Positions 1 to 10,661 of a stretch of 64,000 nt of DNA are shown here, in pieces. The stretch lies in NCBI GenBank assembly GCA_963775335.1, contig CAVZIJ010000002.1:620001-684000 (forward strand), in the 5' to 3' direction. Under the pieces are notes generated by a model. That model saw only the letters and a list, made by a program, of their open reading frames with translations, was not told where the DNA came from and made no database searches. The translations under genes were made by a program, and so were the position numbers. The DNA comes from CAVQCX01 sp963775335 (GTDB lineage Bacteria > Pseudomonadota > Gammaproteobacteria > Chromatiales > Chromatiaceae). Position 1 is the stretch's first letter. Every line of letters starts with the position of its first letter.

Positions 1-561
1 GTTGGCGGCGTGGATCTCCACCCCGTCGAAGCCTGCCGCGCGAGCGTTGGCGGCGCCCTGGCGAAATTCCTCCACGACCCCCGCGATCTCGCTCGGGGTG
101 AGCTCCCGGGGGGTCACGAAAGGCATGGGCCCTTCGTAGGTCCAGGCCTCCCCGTCGGACATGACCGCCGAGGGGGCCACCGGCGTCCCGCCGTCGGACT
201 GCAGCGCGGGGTGGGACACCCGACCGGCGTGCCAAAGCTGCAGGAAGATGCGCCCGCCGGACTCATGCACCGCGTCCACGACCGCGCGCCAGCCCTCGAC
301 CTGCTCCGGGGTGTGTATCCCCGGAGTGTCCGGGTAGCCGATGCCACGCTCCGAGACGTGGGCACCCTCCGTGATGATCAGGCCCGCGGAGGCGCGCTGG
401 GCGTAATACACGGCATTCATCGGCTGGGGCACCCCGCCGGCAGCGGCCCGGCTGCGGGTCAGCGAAGCCATTACGATGCGATTGGCCAGGCGATAAGGCC
501 CCAGATCGATCGGAGTGAACAAGGTTACTCCAGACCCGGGCAGCTGCTCCTCGGTCACCAT
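1..561 (-). CDS. Old Yellow Enzyme family alkene reductase (NemA-like), C-terminus beyond window
   Basis: FMN-dependent NADH:flavin oxidoreductase that would reduce activated C=C bonds or nitro/maleimide compounds in the cytoplasm. The visible 187 residues read continuously from an ATG at 561 and run off the left edge with no stop. The N-terminus has the OYE pattern TPIDLGPYRLANRIVMA, then LTRSRA, a segment FLQLWHAGRVSHP and, at the edge, GAANARAAGFDGVEIHAAN, the strand before the next catalytic block. The family usually has about 360 residues, so about half is missing. Substrate cannot be read from the sequence. The neighbouring genes at 777-1993 are on the same strand but separated by a terminator, so it is probably its own unit. 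Confidence 0.88.
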   Translation of the reverse strand, partial: MVTEEQLPGSGVTLFTPIDLGPYRLANRIVMASLTRSRAAAGGVPQPMNAVYYAQRASAGLIITEGAHVSERGIGYPDTPGIHTPEQVEGWRAVVDAVHESGGRIFLQLWHAGRVSHPALQSDGGTPVAPSAVMSDGEAWTYEGPMPFVTPRELTPSEIAGVVEEFRQGAANARAAGFDGVEIHAAN

Positions 562-699
562 CGTCGTTCTCCCGTGCGAAGGGCTGCCGCGCCTCTGGTG
601 AGCCGACTGCCAGGCGATAACCCGGCAAACGACGCCCGGACGCTTCGTTTTGAGTCTTGAAATAATAAGCGCATCCGGGCGCCAGGTGTGGGAGACGTG

Positions 700-727
700 A
701 AAAAAGTGTGGCCGGCGTCTGCCGGCC
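700..727 (-). terminator. Rho-independent terminator after the 777-1993 gene pair
   Basis: On the minus strand a perfect 7-bp stem (GGCCGGC / GCCGGCC, arms 721-727 and 710-716) with a 4-nt loop is followed by ACAC and six T. It lies about 50 bp past the stop of the 777-1625 gene. Confidence 0.75.
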
Positions 728-776
728 GACCAGGGGCAGTGGCTTCCGGGCCGGGCGCCGCCCGGAAGCGGCGCGG

Positions 777-1625
777 TCAGAAGCGGGTCTCGTACTCGAG
801 GACCCCTTTCAAACTGCCATCCGGGGTCGTGTCGGTCAGTCCGAACAGGTAGCCCACCTCATAAGACAGGGCGCTGTGTCCCCCCAGCGCAAACTTGCCG
901 CTGACGACCGGACCTGCCTGGTGGAAATGCCGGTTGTTCAGCTGCAGATCATCCAGGGCACCGAGATCGCCGTAGAGCTCCACGCCAGGCTCGAACTGCG
1001 GGCTCAGAAGGTACTTGGTGCGCCAAGCGTAGCCGGTCCGGACATCCCCTGACCCGCCGTGTCCGATGTCGTGATCGAAGATCAAATTGGCGGTATGCAC
1101 CCAGGGTCCCAGTGTCTTTTCGAGCAACAGCTTGACCTCCAGCTGATCGGGCTCGCCATGGGCGGCGGAAGACTCGTATTCGACATAGAGACCGGCATCG
1201 ATCCAGTATTTCCCTTGCTCGGTGAGCTGGAAGATGTTCTCCCAGGCCGTGGCCGTGTGCTCCGTGGACCCATGGGGCTCCTTGCCATACTCCAGGACGA
1301 CGCTGGTGAGCCACCAATCGGTCACCCCGTAGCCGACCTCGTATATCTCCTGGTGAGCGCCGTCGCGTTTGTCGTTGCTGTCGAAGTCGAGGTGGCCCCG
1401 TGCCTCGAGCTCGACCTCCCCCTGCTCGACGTTGGGAGAGTACACCTTCTGGGTGGCCTCGGCCCCGCATGACACTGCGATCAAGAGTGCGCCGAACATC
1501 CCGAGGGAAAGTCCAGCGGACAGGGGAGGCCAACGGCGGCCAAGACCCCGGGGCGGAATCGACGGGACACCGACAACAGCGGCGACGGGAGCTTCGACGG
1601 ACTTGAGCGACTGGGTGGCGGACAT
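777..1625 (-). CDS. Putative outer-membrane beta-barrel protein, Fur-linked
   Basis: A 282-residue protein of unknown function. The first 35 residues are polar and precede a hydrophobic stretch (about 37-56, ending VSCGAEA), so either the real start is downstream or this is a long signal sequence. The remainder alternates short amphipathic strands rich in Tyr, Trp and Gly (for example YEVGYGVTDWWL, YGKEPHG, RTKYLLSPQFEPGVELYGD) and ends in a terminal Phe (LEYETRF), as expected of an outer-membrane barrel recognised by BamA. It follows the cupredoxin gene by 29 bp on the same strand, downstream of a Fur box, so a role in periplasmic or outer-membrane metal handling is an inference. No catalytic motif was seen. 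Confidence 0.72.
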   Translation of the reverse strand: MSATQSLKSVEAPVAAVVGVPSIPPRGLGRRWPPLSAGLSLGMFGALLIAVSCGAEATQKVYSPNVEQGEVELEARGHLDFDSNDKRDGAHQEIYEVGYGVTDWWLTSVVLEYGKEPHGSTEHTATAWENIFQLTEQGKYWIDAGLYVEYESSAAHGEPDQLEVKLLLEKTLGPWVHTANLIFDHDIGHGGSGDVRTGYAWRTKYLLSPQFEPGVELYGDLGALDDLQLNNRHFHQAGPVVSGKFALGGHSALSYEVGYLFGLTDTTPDGSLKGVLEYETRF

Positions 1626-1654
1626 GGACAGACTCCGGTGGGGGTTGGGGTTGG

Positions 1655-1993
1655 CTATTGGGCGATGATGACGCCTCTGGCGCTATCGGCGTTGAATTCT
1701 CCCATGAACGGGTAGGTGCCCGGCTGCAGAGGTCCGACATAGACGCGTACGTCCTTGCCGCCGGCGATGACCTTCTCCCGGTTGAGCTCGTGGCTCTCGA
1801 ACTCCTCCGCGGTCGCGTCGCGGTTACTGATCTTGATCTGGACCCGCACCCCGGCGGGCACATGCAGCTCTGCCGGCTCGAAACGGTGGTCCTTGATCGT
1901 GAGCTCCCGCACGGCATCCTCCGCCAGGGCGCTGGTGGTCAGGCCCAAGGCCAGGATCGCTGCGACCAGTCTCGCGATAGGGTATCGAATCAT
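1655..1993 (-). CDS. Periplasmic cupredoxin-domain protein (EfeO/FTR1-associated type)
   Basis: A 112-residue exported protein with a signal peptide (MIRYPIARLVAAILALGLTTSALA) followed by one cupredoxin-like beta-sandwich. Typical family features are the segment FESHELNREKVIAGG and a later block PGTYPFMGEFN. Such single-domain proteins accompany iron transporters (FTR1/P19 or EfeUOB systems), where they are thought to bind Cu or Fe or shuttle electrons. No permease gene is next to it here. The ATG at 1993 was preferred over a GTG at 2005 because it starts directly on the signal peptide. A Fur box sits 34 bp upstream, so iron-repressed expression with the 777-1625 gene is likely. Confidence 0.8.
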   Translation of the reverse strand: MIRYPIARLVAAILALGLTTSALAEDAVRELTIKDHRFEPAELHVPAGVRVQIKISNRDATAEEFESHELNREKVIAGGKDVRVYVGPLQPGTYPFMGEFNADSARGVIIAQ

Positions 1994-2026
1994 GTCCGGC
2001 TCCACGCAAAGGGGTGAGTATCGGGC

Positions 2027-2045
2027 AATAATGATAATGATTCTT
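2027..2045 (-). promoter_or_regulatory. Fur box upstream of the cupredoxin gene
   Basis: AATAATGATAATGATTCTT matches the 19-bp Fur consensus GATAATGATAATCATTATC at 15 of 19 positions by direct comparison. It is an AT-rich island in GC-rich DNA, 34 bp before the chosen start. Confidence 0.8.
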
Positions 2046-2212
2046 ATTTGGTCGTCAACCCGACCTCATCTTGAGTTCGGCCAGGGTCGCAGCCGAGGGG
2101 CCGCCGCCGCGCTGACCGGCCTCGCCCTAGAGGTCAACGCGCCCGCGCAGCACCCGCCGGCGGTCGCTTGGCCAGCCGCTGGGGACCTCAGGCCTGGGCG
2201 GCCGGGAGTCAT

Positions 2213-3623
<1,411 letters not shown>

Positions 3624-3624
<1 letters not shown>

Positions 3625-5366
3625 CAGTCCCCCTCCGCGGCCGCAGCCAGCCGCATCACGAAACAGGCCCCGCGACCCTGCCCCGGGACATACTCCAAAT
3701 GCCCGCCGTTGGCCTGGACCAGAGTGCTGGCGATGGTCAGACCCAGGCCGCTGCCATGGGCCTTGGTGCTGAAGAAGGGCTCGAACAGGCGCGCCACCCG
3801 CTCCAGCGGCACACCCGGCCCGTTGTCCTCCAGGGCCAGGCAGACCGTGCGTCCCTCCACCCAAGAACGCGTCTTCAGCTCCGCCGGGGCCTCGCCGATC
3901 GCCTCCAGCGCGTTGTTGATCAGGTTCGTCCAGGCCTGCTGCAGCAGCTCGCCGTCGGCGAGGATGCGCTGCTCCCCATGGCGGTAGTCGCGCACCAGTG
4001 CCACCTCCGGGCGACCGGCCAACATCAGCCGCAGTGCCCGCTCGGCTGGCTCCTGGGGATCGATCGGCTCGAACTGCGGGCGCCGATGACGCGCGAGCTG
4101 CTGGAAGTCGCGCAGCAACGCATTCAGCCGTGCCGTTTCCTCGCGAATCATGCGCAGCAGCTCGGCCTGTCGTGCGGGGTCGGCGCCGGCCTTCTCCATC
4201 AGCTGCGCCGCGGTGTTGAGCACGCCGATGGGATTGCGGATCTCGTGGGCCATGGCGAGCGACAGCTCCCCCAAGGCGGTGATCTTGTCACGCTGGAAGT
4301 CGCGCTGCTGCTGGTCGCGGGCATCGCGCAGACTGCCGGCCATACTGTTGAAGGCCTGGGCGAGGTCGCCCAGCTCATCCTGGGTACGCACCGGGATGCT
4401 GGCGCGAAAGTCCTGGGCTGCAACCCGCAGCACCCCGTCGCGCAGATCCTCCACGGGCCGCACCACCAAGCGGCTCAGCAGCAGCCCAGTCACCGCGGCA
4501 AGCAGGCCGCCGAGCAGAGCGATGCCCAGAGTGAGACGGGTCCGGTCGGTGAAGATCTCGTCGCCCCTGCGGTGGAGGAGGCCGCTGAACAACACCGCTT
4601 CGACCTGGCCGTCGGCATCAGCCACCGGCGTATACAGACCCCAGTAAGTATCGTCTTCTGCCTCGGCATTGAAATATTCCTGGCGCCGCCGGAGCTGCTC
4701 GAACGCCGCCCGCGGCAAGCGCAGGCGCAGGGGCGCGCTCTGCTCTTCCGCAAACGCCTTGGCGAAATCGTCGCCACGGGAATAGAAGAGGCGGGTCTTC
4801 AGCCCGCTCATCAGCCCCAGACGCTGCAGCAGGGGCTTGTCGAACAGCGCCCCGAGCACCACGCGGTAGCGCGGCGGGCTGCGCCGCGGCGCATCCACCA
4901 CGGTCACCGCGGCCAGGAGTCGCTGGCCATCCTTGTCCACGCGCACCAGGGCCTGGTCCCGGCCGGGCTCAGGTGTCCAGCTCAGTCTGACCGGCGTAGA
5001 GGTGTAGCGCAGCCCCCCGTCCAAGTCGTAAACCTGGACGAAGCTGATACCGAGCTCCCGGGCGAGCGGCTCAAGGCGCCGCGGTATCAGCGGGTTGCTT
5101 GCCTCGACGTCCCAGTGGTCGCGGTTCACCTCCTCGAGCACGTCGGCGAACAGCCGCCCGTTGTGGTGCAGCGTGCGCAGCCAGTTCAGGTTCATCTGGG
5201 CCGACTCGCGCAGCCAGCTTTCGATCGAGGCGTCCATCCGCGCGCTGACCCAGGAGGCGCTGAGCACCCCGGTAACCAGCATCGGGACGAGGATGATGAC
5301 CACCACCACCGCGAGTACCTTGCGCTGGAGGCGATTAACGCGCACCCAGGCGAGCAAGCTACGCAT
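3624..5366 (-). CDS. Membrane sensor histidine kinase (NtrB-like output)
   Basis: A 580-residue sensor kinase. A transmembrane helix (about 17-38) and a second (about 277-298) enclose a large periplasmic sensor region of about 240 residues. HAMP follows (about 299-350), then a DHp domain with phospho-acceptor His374 in MAHEIRNPIG, and a catalytic ATPase domain with N box NLINNALEA, G1 DNGPGV, F box LFEPFFSTK and G2 GSGLGL. Such HisKA/HATPase kinases pair with NtrC-type regulators. The cognate gene follows with a 1-bp overlap. The probable target is the Sel1-repeat gene transcribed divergently from 5533, which has a sigma-54 promoter. The ligand is unknown. Confidence 0.9.
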
Positions 5367-5469
5367 CCTGTAGGACCCTACGTGGCGCGGGGTCGTCAGA
5401 CAGCACCGCAGCTACGCCAGACCAGATTTTCTCTTTCGATTTCATGCATCTAAAAGCAAATCGCTCGCC

Positions 5470-5484
5470 TGGCCCGAAACTTGC
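5470..5484 (+). promoter_or_regulatory. Sigma-54 (-24/-12) promoter for the Sel1-repeat gene
   Basis: TGGCCC-GAAAC-TTGC matches the RpoN consensus TGGCAC-N5-TTGC at all but one conserved base, followed by T. It points at the gene starting at 5533 and lies just upstream of the kinase start in the divergent intergenic space. The neighbouring regulator has the GAFTGA loop needed for sigma-54 activation. Confidence 0.7.
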
Positions 5485-5532
5485 TTAGTCCATAGCAGCC
5501 ATCTAACAAATTGCGATTGATCGAGGTCACCA

Positions 5533-6510
5533 ATGCGTCTCTTCTCCGGGCCCTGCAAGGAACTGTTTGCCCCTTCCCTCGGGTTCGTAGGCGGCTACCC
5601 GAGCCGGCTGCCGCCGAGCAACGTGCCGAGCCCCACTCGCCGGACCTGGGCCCCGCTGTCGGTCGTCGGCGCCCTGGCGGCCGGCCTTGCGGTGCTCGCC
5701 CTGGTGCCGCACCAGCCCCAGGACCGCGCGGACCGTGAGCAGCTCCTGCAGCAGGCGCACGCTGGCAACGCCCGGGCGCAGCTGCAGCTCGGGCTCGCCT
5801 ACCACGACGGGCGCTTCGGGCTGAGCCGCGACTCCCAGGCCGCCGCAACATGGATCACCCGGGCGGCACAGGCGGGCAGCACCCAGGCAGCAACCCGCTT
5901 GGGCGAGCTGTATGCCTCTGGCGATGGCGTCAACGCCGATGAGTCCGCCGCCCTCAGCTGGTGGCAGAGAGCGGCGAGCGCAGGCAACGTCCGCGCCGAA
6001 TCCGAGCTGGGCCAAGCACTGATGGGGCGCGCAAGCACCGACACGCAGCGCGACTCCGCTCGGCGCTGGCTCGAGCGCGCGGCAGGCGCCGGCGATCGAT
6101 CGGCACGCCAAGCCCTGGGTGTAGACGCCACCCAGACGGGGCTTGCCGCGCTGACCGCCGGTGGACCGGCCGTTACCGCGACCGACCAGATAGCTGAAGG
6201 AGTATACAATTTTCTGGGTCGGACCAGCCCTGCCAGCCAATCCATCGAGGCCCTCAAGCAGCGCGCGATCAACGGCGACAGCGTGGCCCAGTATCAGCTC
6301 GCGATGCGCTACCGCGACGGGGCATGGGGCGTTGATGCCGACCCCAAGCTGGCCCTGAGCTGGCTCCGGCAGGCATCCGAGCGCGGCAACCCCGTCGCTA
6401 TGACGACGCTCGCTGATGCCTACGAGCAAGGCTCCCTCGGACTCGCCCCGGACGCCGCCCTGGCAGACCACTGGCGCCAACGCGCGGCGCAGGACGCGAG
6501 CAACCGCTGA
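5533..6510 (+). CDS. Sel1-like repeat (SLR) protein, membrane-anchored
   Basis: A 325-residue solenoid protein. After an N-terminal tail comes a hydrophobic segment (about 40-60, LSVVGALAAGLAVLALV) that would anchor it in the inner membrane with the rest in the periplasm. Four or more Sel1 repeats follow, recognisable as GNARAQLQLGLAYHDG, GSTQAATRLGELYASG, GNVRAESELGQAL, GDSVAQYQLAMRYRDG and GNPVAMTTLADAYEQG. SLR proteins are adaptor scaffolds, often for envelope or signalling complexes, and the partner cannot be inferred. The gene is divergent from a sigma-54 two-component pair and has a sigma-54 promoter 50 bp upstream, so it is probably that pair's target. GAGGT precedes the start. Confidence 0.85.
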   Translation: MRLFSGPCKELFAPSLGFVGGYPSRLPPSNVPSPTRRTWAPLSVVGALAAGLAVLALVPHQPQDRADREQLLQQAHAGNARAQLQLGLAYHDGRFGLSRDSQAAATWITRAAQAGSTQAATRLGELYASGDGVNADESAALSWWQRAASAGNVRAESELGQALMGRASTDTQRDSARRWLERAAGAGDRSARQALGVDATQTGLAALTAGGPAVTATDQIAEGVYNFLGRTSPASQSIEALKQRAINGDSVAQYQLAMRYRDGAWGVDADPKLALSWLRQASERGNPVAMTTLADAYEQGSLGLAPDAALADHWRQRAAQDASNR

Positions 6511-6552
6511 GCTCGCTCGCCCGACGGGCTCGGCCCATCGGACATCGCAGCG

Positions 6553-7287
6553 ATGCCCTCGAGTCTTCCCCTGCTCCAGACCAATCTGATCGCCTTTGCG
6601 GGCAGCGTCGGCGTGCTGCTCTCCTACCACGGCTACCTGCGCCTGCGCCTGCGTCGCAATCCGCATTACACCATTCAGGCCATCAACAACGAGGCCCGTA
6701 TCGCCTGGGTCGAAATGATCATGTCCAATTCCAACAAGGACGTGCTGGCCGTTCAGACCCTGCGCAACTCGACCATGGCGGCAACGTTCCTGGCCTCCAC
6801 CGCCGTGCTGCTGATCATCGGAGTGCTCAACCTGAGCCATTCGCCCGGAGGAGCCGGGGGCCTGCTCCAAGCGATCGATCTGCACAACCAGGAATCGCTG
6901 GTGCACCTGCTGAAGTTGACGCCGCTGCTGCTCGCCCTATTTTCGGCGTTCTTCTCGTTCTCCCTGGCCATCCGCATGTACAACCATGTCGGGTACCTCA
7001 TCAACAGCGGCGGCCATCCTGCCTCGCCGGCCAATCCGCGCTACGTGGCGCGCCTGCTCAACCGCGGTGGCTACTACTACAGCCTCGGGATGCGCAGCTA
7101 CTACCTCTCGGTCCCGTTCGTCTTCTGGCTGTTTGGCCCGCTGTTTCTGATGGCGACGAGCCTGGGACTTGTCGTGGTCCTCTATTATCTCGACCGCACC
7201 CCCGAGCAGGACAAGCTGGTCAGCGGCCCCCAGAGCCAGGGCGAATCCGGCGCTCCGATCCACTTTGTCGGCGAGAAAGCCGCCTAA
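6553..7287 (+). CDS. DUF599 family integral membrane protein
   Basis: A 244-residue membrane protein of unknown function. It has the DUF599 order: N-terminal helix (9-26), the conserved cytosolic segment RIAWVEMIM.....VLAVQTLRNSTMAATF, a second helix (about 75-95), a helix with LLALFSAFFSFSLAIRMYNHVGYLI, and a C-terminal helical pair around SVPFVFWLFGPLFLM. The length fits the family. It starts 43 bp after the Sel1 gene on the same strand but has no obvious functional link with it or with the export cluster downstream. Confidence 0.82.
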   Translation: MPSSLPLLQTNLIAFAGSVGVLLSYHGYLRLRLRRNPHYTIQAINNEARIAWVEMIMSNSNKDVLAVQTLRNSTMAATFLASTAVLLIIGVLNLSHSPGGAGGLLQAIDLHNQESLVHLLKLTPLLLALFSAFFSFSLAIRMYNHVGYLINSGGHPASPANPRYVARLLNRGGYYYSLGMRSYYLSVPFVFWLFGPLFLMATSLGLVVVLYYLDRTPEQDKLVSGPQSQGESGAPIHFVGEKAA

Positions 7288-7372
7288 GAACCGGATAGGG
7301 CAGCCAGGCATCGGCATGAACCGCACCCAGGCGGTAGCGGCGCCAGGGCAATGGACGTTATGCTGGAGGCCG

Positions 7373-8164
7373 ATGGTTTCCGGTCTCCTGAAGATGTCTG
7401 TCTGCCGAGCGAGCCTCTCCTTTCTCATCGTTGGCCTGCTGACACCCCTGAGTGCCTTCGCGCAGCAAACAGGGGGGCTCGATGCGCGCACCATCGTAAC
7501 CCGCGCCATCGAGCACTGGCGCGACGTCTCCTCCTACAGTGTGATCGACATGACCATCCACCGCCCCGACTGGGAGCGCACTCTGCGGATGCGACTCTGG
7601 ACCCAGGGCCTGAAGAGCTCGCTCGTGCGCGTCACCGCCCCGCCCAAGGACGCGGGCAACGCCACCCTGATCCAGAACGACGAGATGTGGAGCTTCACGC
7701 CCAAGATCAACCGCATCATCAAGATCCCCGCGAGCATGATGCACCAGAGCTGGATGGGCTCGGATTTCTCCAACAACGATGTCTCGCGCTCCGACAACAT
7801 CATCGACGAGTATGATCACCGGCTGCTCGCAACCAAGCAGCAGAACGGGCACAGCGTCTACACCATCGAGTCGGTGCCCCACGAGGACGCGCCGGTGGTC
7901 TGGGGCAAGGAGGTGCTGCAGGTGCGCGACGATTCCGTGATGCTCGAGCACGACTTCTACGACCAGGAGGGCCGCCTGGTGAAGCGCATGGTCGCCTCGG
8001 ACATCCGCGAGATGGGCGGAAAAACCGTGGCCGCCGTGGAGCGCATGACCCAGGCGGACAAGCCCGAGGAGTGGACCGAGATCCGCCTACTCGAAGCCCA
8101 GTACGGTATCGCCGTCCCCCCAGGCACCTTCACCCTGTCGAATCTGCGCAACCCCCGCCTCTGA
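7373..8164 (+). CDS. LolA-like outer-membrane lipoprotein-sorting protein
   Basis: A secreted protein of 263 residues with a signal peptide ending near SAFA-QQ, followed by the fold annotated as outer-membrane lipoprotein-sorting protein: segments YSVIDMTIHRPDWERTLRMR, PPKDAGNATLIQNDEMWSF and TPKINRIIKIP, and a late block DFYDQEGRLVKRMV. Proteins of this type resemble LolA/LolB and bind acyl chains in the periplasm. Start choice is uncertain: ATG 7373 has GGAGG only 3 nt upstream, while ATG 7394 is in frame without a clear site. It is 7 bp before the first permease of an ABC system and is probably its periplasmic carrier. Confidence 0.83.
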   Translation: MVSGLLKMSVCRASLSFLIVGLLTPLSAFAQQTGGLDARTIVTRAIEHWRDVSSYSVIDMTIHRPDWERTLRMRLWTQGLKSSLVRVTAPPKDAGNATLIQNDEMWSFTPKINRIIKIPASMMHQSWMGSDFSNNDVSRSDNIIDEYDHRLLATKQQNGHSVYTIESVPHEDAPVVWGKEVLQVRDDSVMLEHDFYDQEGRLVKRMVASDIREMGGKTVAAVERMTQADKPEEWTEIRLLEAQYGIAVPPGTFTLSNLRNPRL

Positions 8165-8171
8165 GGCCGGC

Positions 8172-9392
8172 ATGACCCTGAGGTTGGCGTGGCGCAACAT
8201 CTGGCGCAATCCCCGGCGCACCTGGCTCACCGCGGCGGCCATCGCCTTCTGCTCGACCCTGCTGATCTTCAGTATCACGCTTCAGCTCGGCGCCTACGAC
8301 ATGATGATCGATAACACGCTGCGCACCTACACGGGCCACCTGCAGGTCCAGCGTGCGGGCTACCAGGAGCGGCCGCGCATGCGCACCGATATCCCGGATG
8401 CCGGGGCGCTCGCCGCCAGCATACGCGACGCGACCAAAGCGGCTACCGCGGTTCGGGCCCAGGGGTTCGCCCTGATCTCATCCAAAGATCGCAGCTACGG
8501 GGTACTGGTGGTCGGCGTACAGCCGCGCTTCGAGCCCCAGGTCTCGACATTGGCGGGCACGGTGCGCGAAGGACGCTACCTCGGGGACGAAGACGCCCAA
8601 GAGGTGGTGATCGGCACCACCCTTGCGCGCAATCTCAGGGTCCGCGTCGGCGATGAGGTCACCTTACTCGGCAGCGGCCGCGACGGATCCGTGGCCGCTA
8701 CGGTGCTGGGCGTGGTGGGCATATTCGATTCGGGCTCGGCGGACCTCGACCGCGGCATCCTGGAGATGCCCCTCGGGACCTTCCAAAGCGTGTTCAGCAT
8801 GGGCAGCGCCGCCCACGCGATCGTGCTTCGAGCCTCCGATGTCGCGAATGCGAAGACGCTGGCCGCAAAGGTGCGGACCCTGCTGCCCGCCGACAGCCAG
8901 CTCCGGGTCCTCGGCTGGGAGCAACTGATGCCCGGGCTCAAGCAGCTGATCCAGGCCGACAAGCTCAACGGCTGGTTCATCTATGGGGCGCTGATCCTGG
9001 TGGTGACGCTCTCGATCACCAACACGTTCCTGATGGCGGTGCTGGAGCGCACGCGCGAGTTCGGCATCCTGCTTGCGCTGGGCATGAGCCCGCTGCGGAT
9101 CGGCCGCCTGGTGATGCTCGAATCCCTGCTGCTGATCCTGGTCGGGCTGGGCATCGGATTGTCCCTCGGCGGCCTGGTGACGGCCTACTTCGCCCATTAC
9201 GGCTTCACCTATCCCGGGATGGCCGAGATCGCAGCGGAGTTCAATTTCCCCACCCACGTCTACCCGCAGCTCTCCGCGCTCGCCATCCTGCTCGGGCCCT
9301 GCGCCATGTTCGTCTTCACCATGACGGCGGCCCTCTATCCGGCGCTGCGCATCCGCCGCCTGCGGCCCGTGGAGGCCATGAGCCGGCTATGA
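8172..9392 (+). CDS. ABC transporter permease, LolC/E-FtsX-MacB type (first)
   Basis: A 406-residue permease with the type VII ABC layout: N-terminal helix (about 17-38, after LAWRNIWRNPRRTWLTAAAI), a large periplasmic domain (about 40-270), then three C-terminal helices (about 275-300, 320-350, 370-395) carrying the FtsX motif block TNTFLMAVLERTREFGILLA and ending RIRRLRPVEAMSRL. These proteins move or extract substrates at the periplasmic face by mechanotransmission rather than passing them through the membrane. It overlaps the second permease by 4 bp (ATGA) and sits between the LolA-like gene and the ATPase gene. Confidence 0.88.
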   Translation: MTLRLAWRNIWRNPRRTWLTAAAIAFCSTLLIFSITLQLGAYDMMIDNTLRTYTGHLQVQRAGYQERPRMRTDIPDAGALAASIRDATKAATAVRAQGFALISSKDRSYGVLVVGVQPRFEPQVSTLAGTVREGRYLGDEDAQEVVIGTTLARNLRVRVGDEVTLLGSGRDGSVAATVLGVVGIFDSGSADLDRGILEMPLGTFQSVFSMGSAAHAIVLRASDVANAKTLAAKVRTLLPADSQLRVLGWEQLMPGLKQLIQADKLNGWFIYGALILVVTLSITNTFLMAVLERTREFGILLALGMSPLRIGRLVMLESLLLILVGLGIGLSLGGLVTAYFAHYGFTYPGMAEIAAEFNFPTHVYPQLSALAILLGPCAMFVFTMTAALYPALRIRRLRPVEAMSRL

Positions 9393-10621
9393 GCGCCGGG
9401 ACCGGGGGCCTGCTGGCACGCCTCGCCTGGCGCAGCGTCTGGCGCCAACGCCGGCGCTCCCTCATCCTGCTCGCGGCGATCACCCTCGGCGTCTGGGCGA
9501 TGATCGCCATGGCGGCGCTGTTCCGCGGCTGGCTGGAGGGCCAGATCACCAACGAGATCGACAATCTCACCGGCCACGTACAGATCCACGCCCCGGGCTA
9601 CCGGGACGACCCGGCGCGGGAGCACAGCATGGAACCGCCGGACGCGGCCCTGAGGACGCTGCTCGACGGGCCGCAGGTGACGCACTGGGCGAGCCGCGTG
9701 CGGGTGCCGGCGGTGATCGTGAGCGAGCGCGAGTCCGCCGGTGTCAGCTTGGTGGGCATAGACCCCGAGCGCGAGCAGGGCCTGTCGTTCATCGCCCATT
9801 CGGTCCGGGAAGGGCGTTACCTCGAGAGTCCGCACGACGACGGCCTGCTCCTCGGACGCAAGCTGGCCGAGCGGCTCGAGACCGGGCTCGGCAAGCGGGT
9901 GGTGATCATGTCCCAGGGCGAGGGCAACACTATCGCCGATCGGGGCTTCCGGGTGGTCGGCGTGTTCCATGCGGACGTCGAGACGATGGAAACCGGCTTT
10001 GTTTTCACGGGGCTGAAGACCGCGCAGCGGCTGCTGGGCCTGGGTGAGCGCATCTCCGAGATCGCGCTCAAGGCGCCGCGGTATGACCATCTCGAGCCCC
10101 TCGTCGCGAGGCTGCGGGCGGCGGCCCCCGGGGAGGAGGTGCTGCCCTGGCTGCAGCTGGAGCCGCTCCTTCAAGTGATGCTCAAAATCACCGACGGCTT
10201 CATGTACATCTGGTACCTGGTGGTGTTCCTCGCCATGTCGTTCGGCCTGATCAATACATTGCTGATGGCGGTGTTCGAGCGTACCCGCGAGATCGGGCTC
10301 TTGCTGGCGCTTGGGATGCGCCCAGGCTTGATCCTCACACAGGTGCTGCTGGAGTCTCTCGTGCTGCTGGCGCTCGGGCTGGTGCTCGGCAACGTGCTCA
10401 CCGGACTGACCCTCTGGGCGCTGCGCGACGGGATCGATCTGTCGCGCTTCGCAGAAGGACTGGCGATGATGGGCTACAGCCCGATTATCTACCCGGCGCT
10501 GATCCCGCGCGATGCCCTCACCGCCAATCTGATCGTGATATTTCTGGGGATCGCCGCCAGCCTCTACCCGGCCTGGCGCGCCGCCCGGACCGTGCCGGTG
10601 GAGGCACTGTCCCGCGTTTGA
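9389..10621 (+). CDS. ABC transporter permease, LolC/E-FtsX-MacB type (second)
   Basis: A 410-residue paralogue of the upstream permease, with the same layout: RLAWRSVWRQRRRSLILLAA at the N-terminus, a periplasmic domain of about 230 residues, an FtsX core with INTLLMAVFERTREIGLLLALG, and a C-terminal WRAARTVPVEALSRV. Two non-identical permeases plus one ATPase imply a heterodimer like LolCE. The start overlaps the previous stop by 4 bp, so the two are translationally coupled. Confidence 0.88.
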   Translation: MSAGTGGLLARLAWRSVWRQRRRSLILLAAITLGVWAMIAMAALFRGWLEGQITNEIDNLTGHVQIHAPGYRDDPAREHSMEPPDAALRTLLDGPQVTHWASRVRVPAVIVSERESAGVSLVGIDPEREQGLSFIAHSVREGRYLESPHDDGLLLGRKLAERLETGLGKRVVIMSQGEGNTIADRGFRVVGVFHADVETMETGFVFTGLKTAQRLLGLGERISEIALKAPRYDHLEPLVARLRAAAPGEEVLPWLQLEPLLQVMLKITDGFMYIWYLVVFLAMSFGLINTLLMAVFERTREIGLLLALGMRPGLILTQVLLESLVLLALGLVLGNVLTGLTLWALRDGIDLSRFAEGLAMMGYSPIIYPALIPRDALTANLIVIFLGIAASLYPAWRAARTVPVEALSRV

Positions 10622-10661
10622 AGCAAGAATGGTGTTGCCCCTCCAATCCCGGGAACGATCG

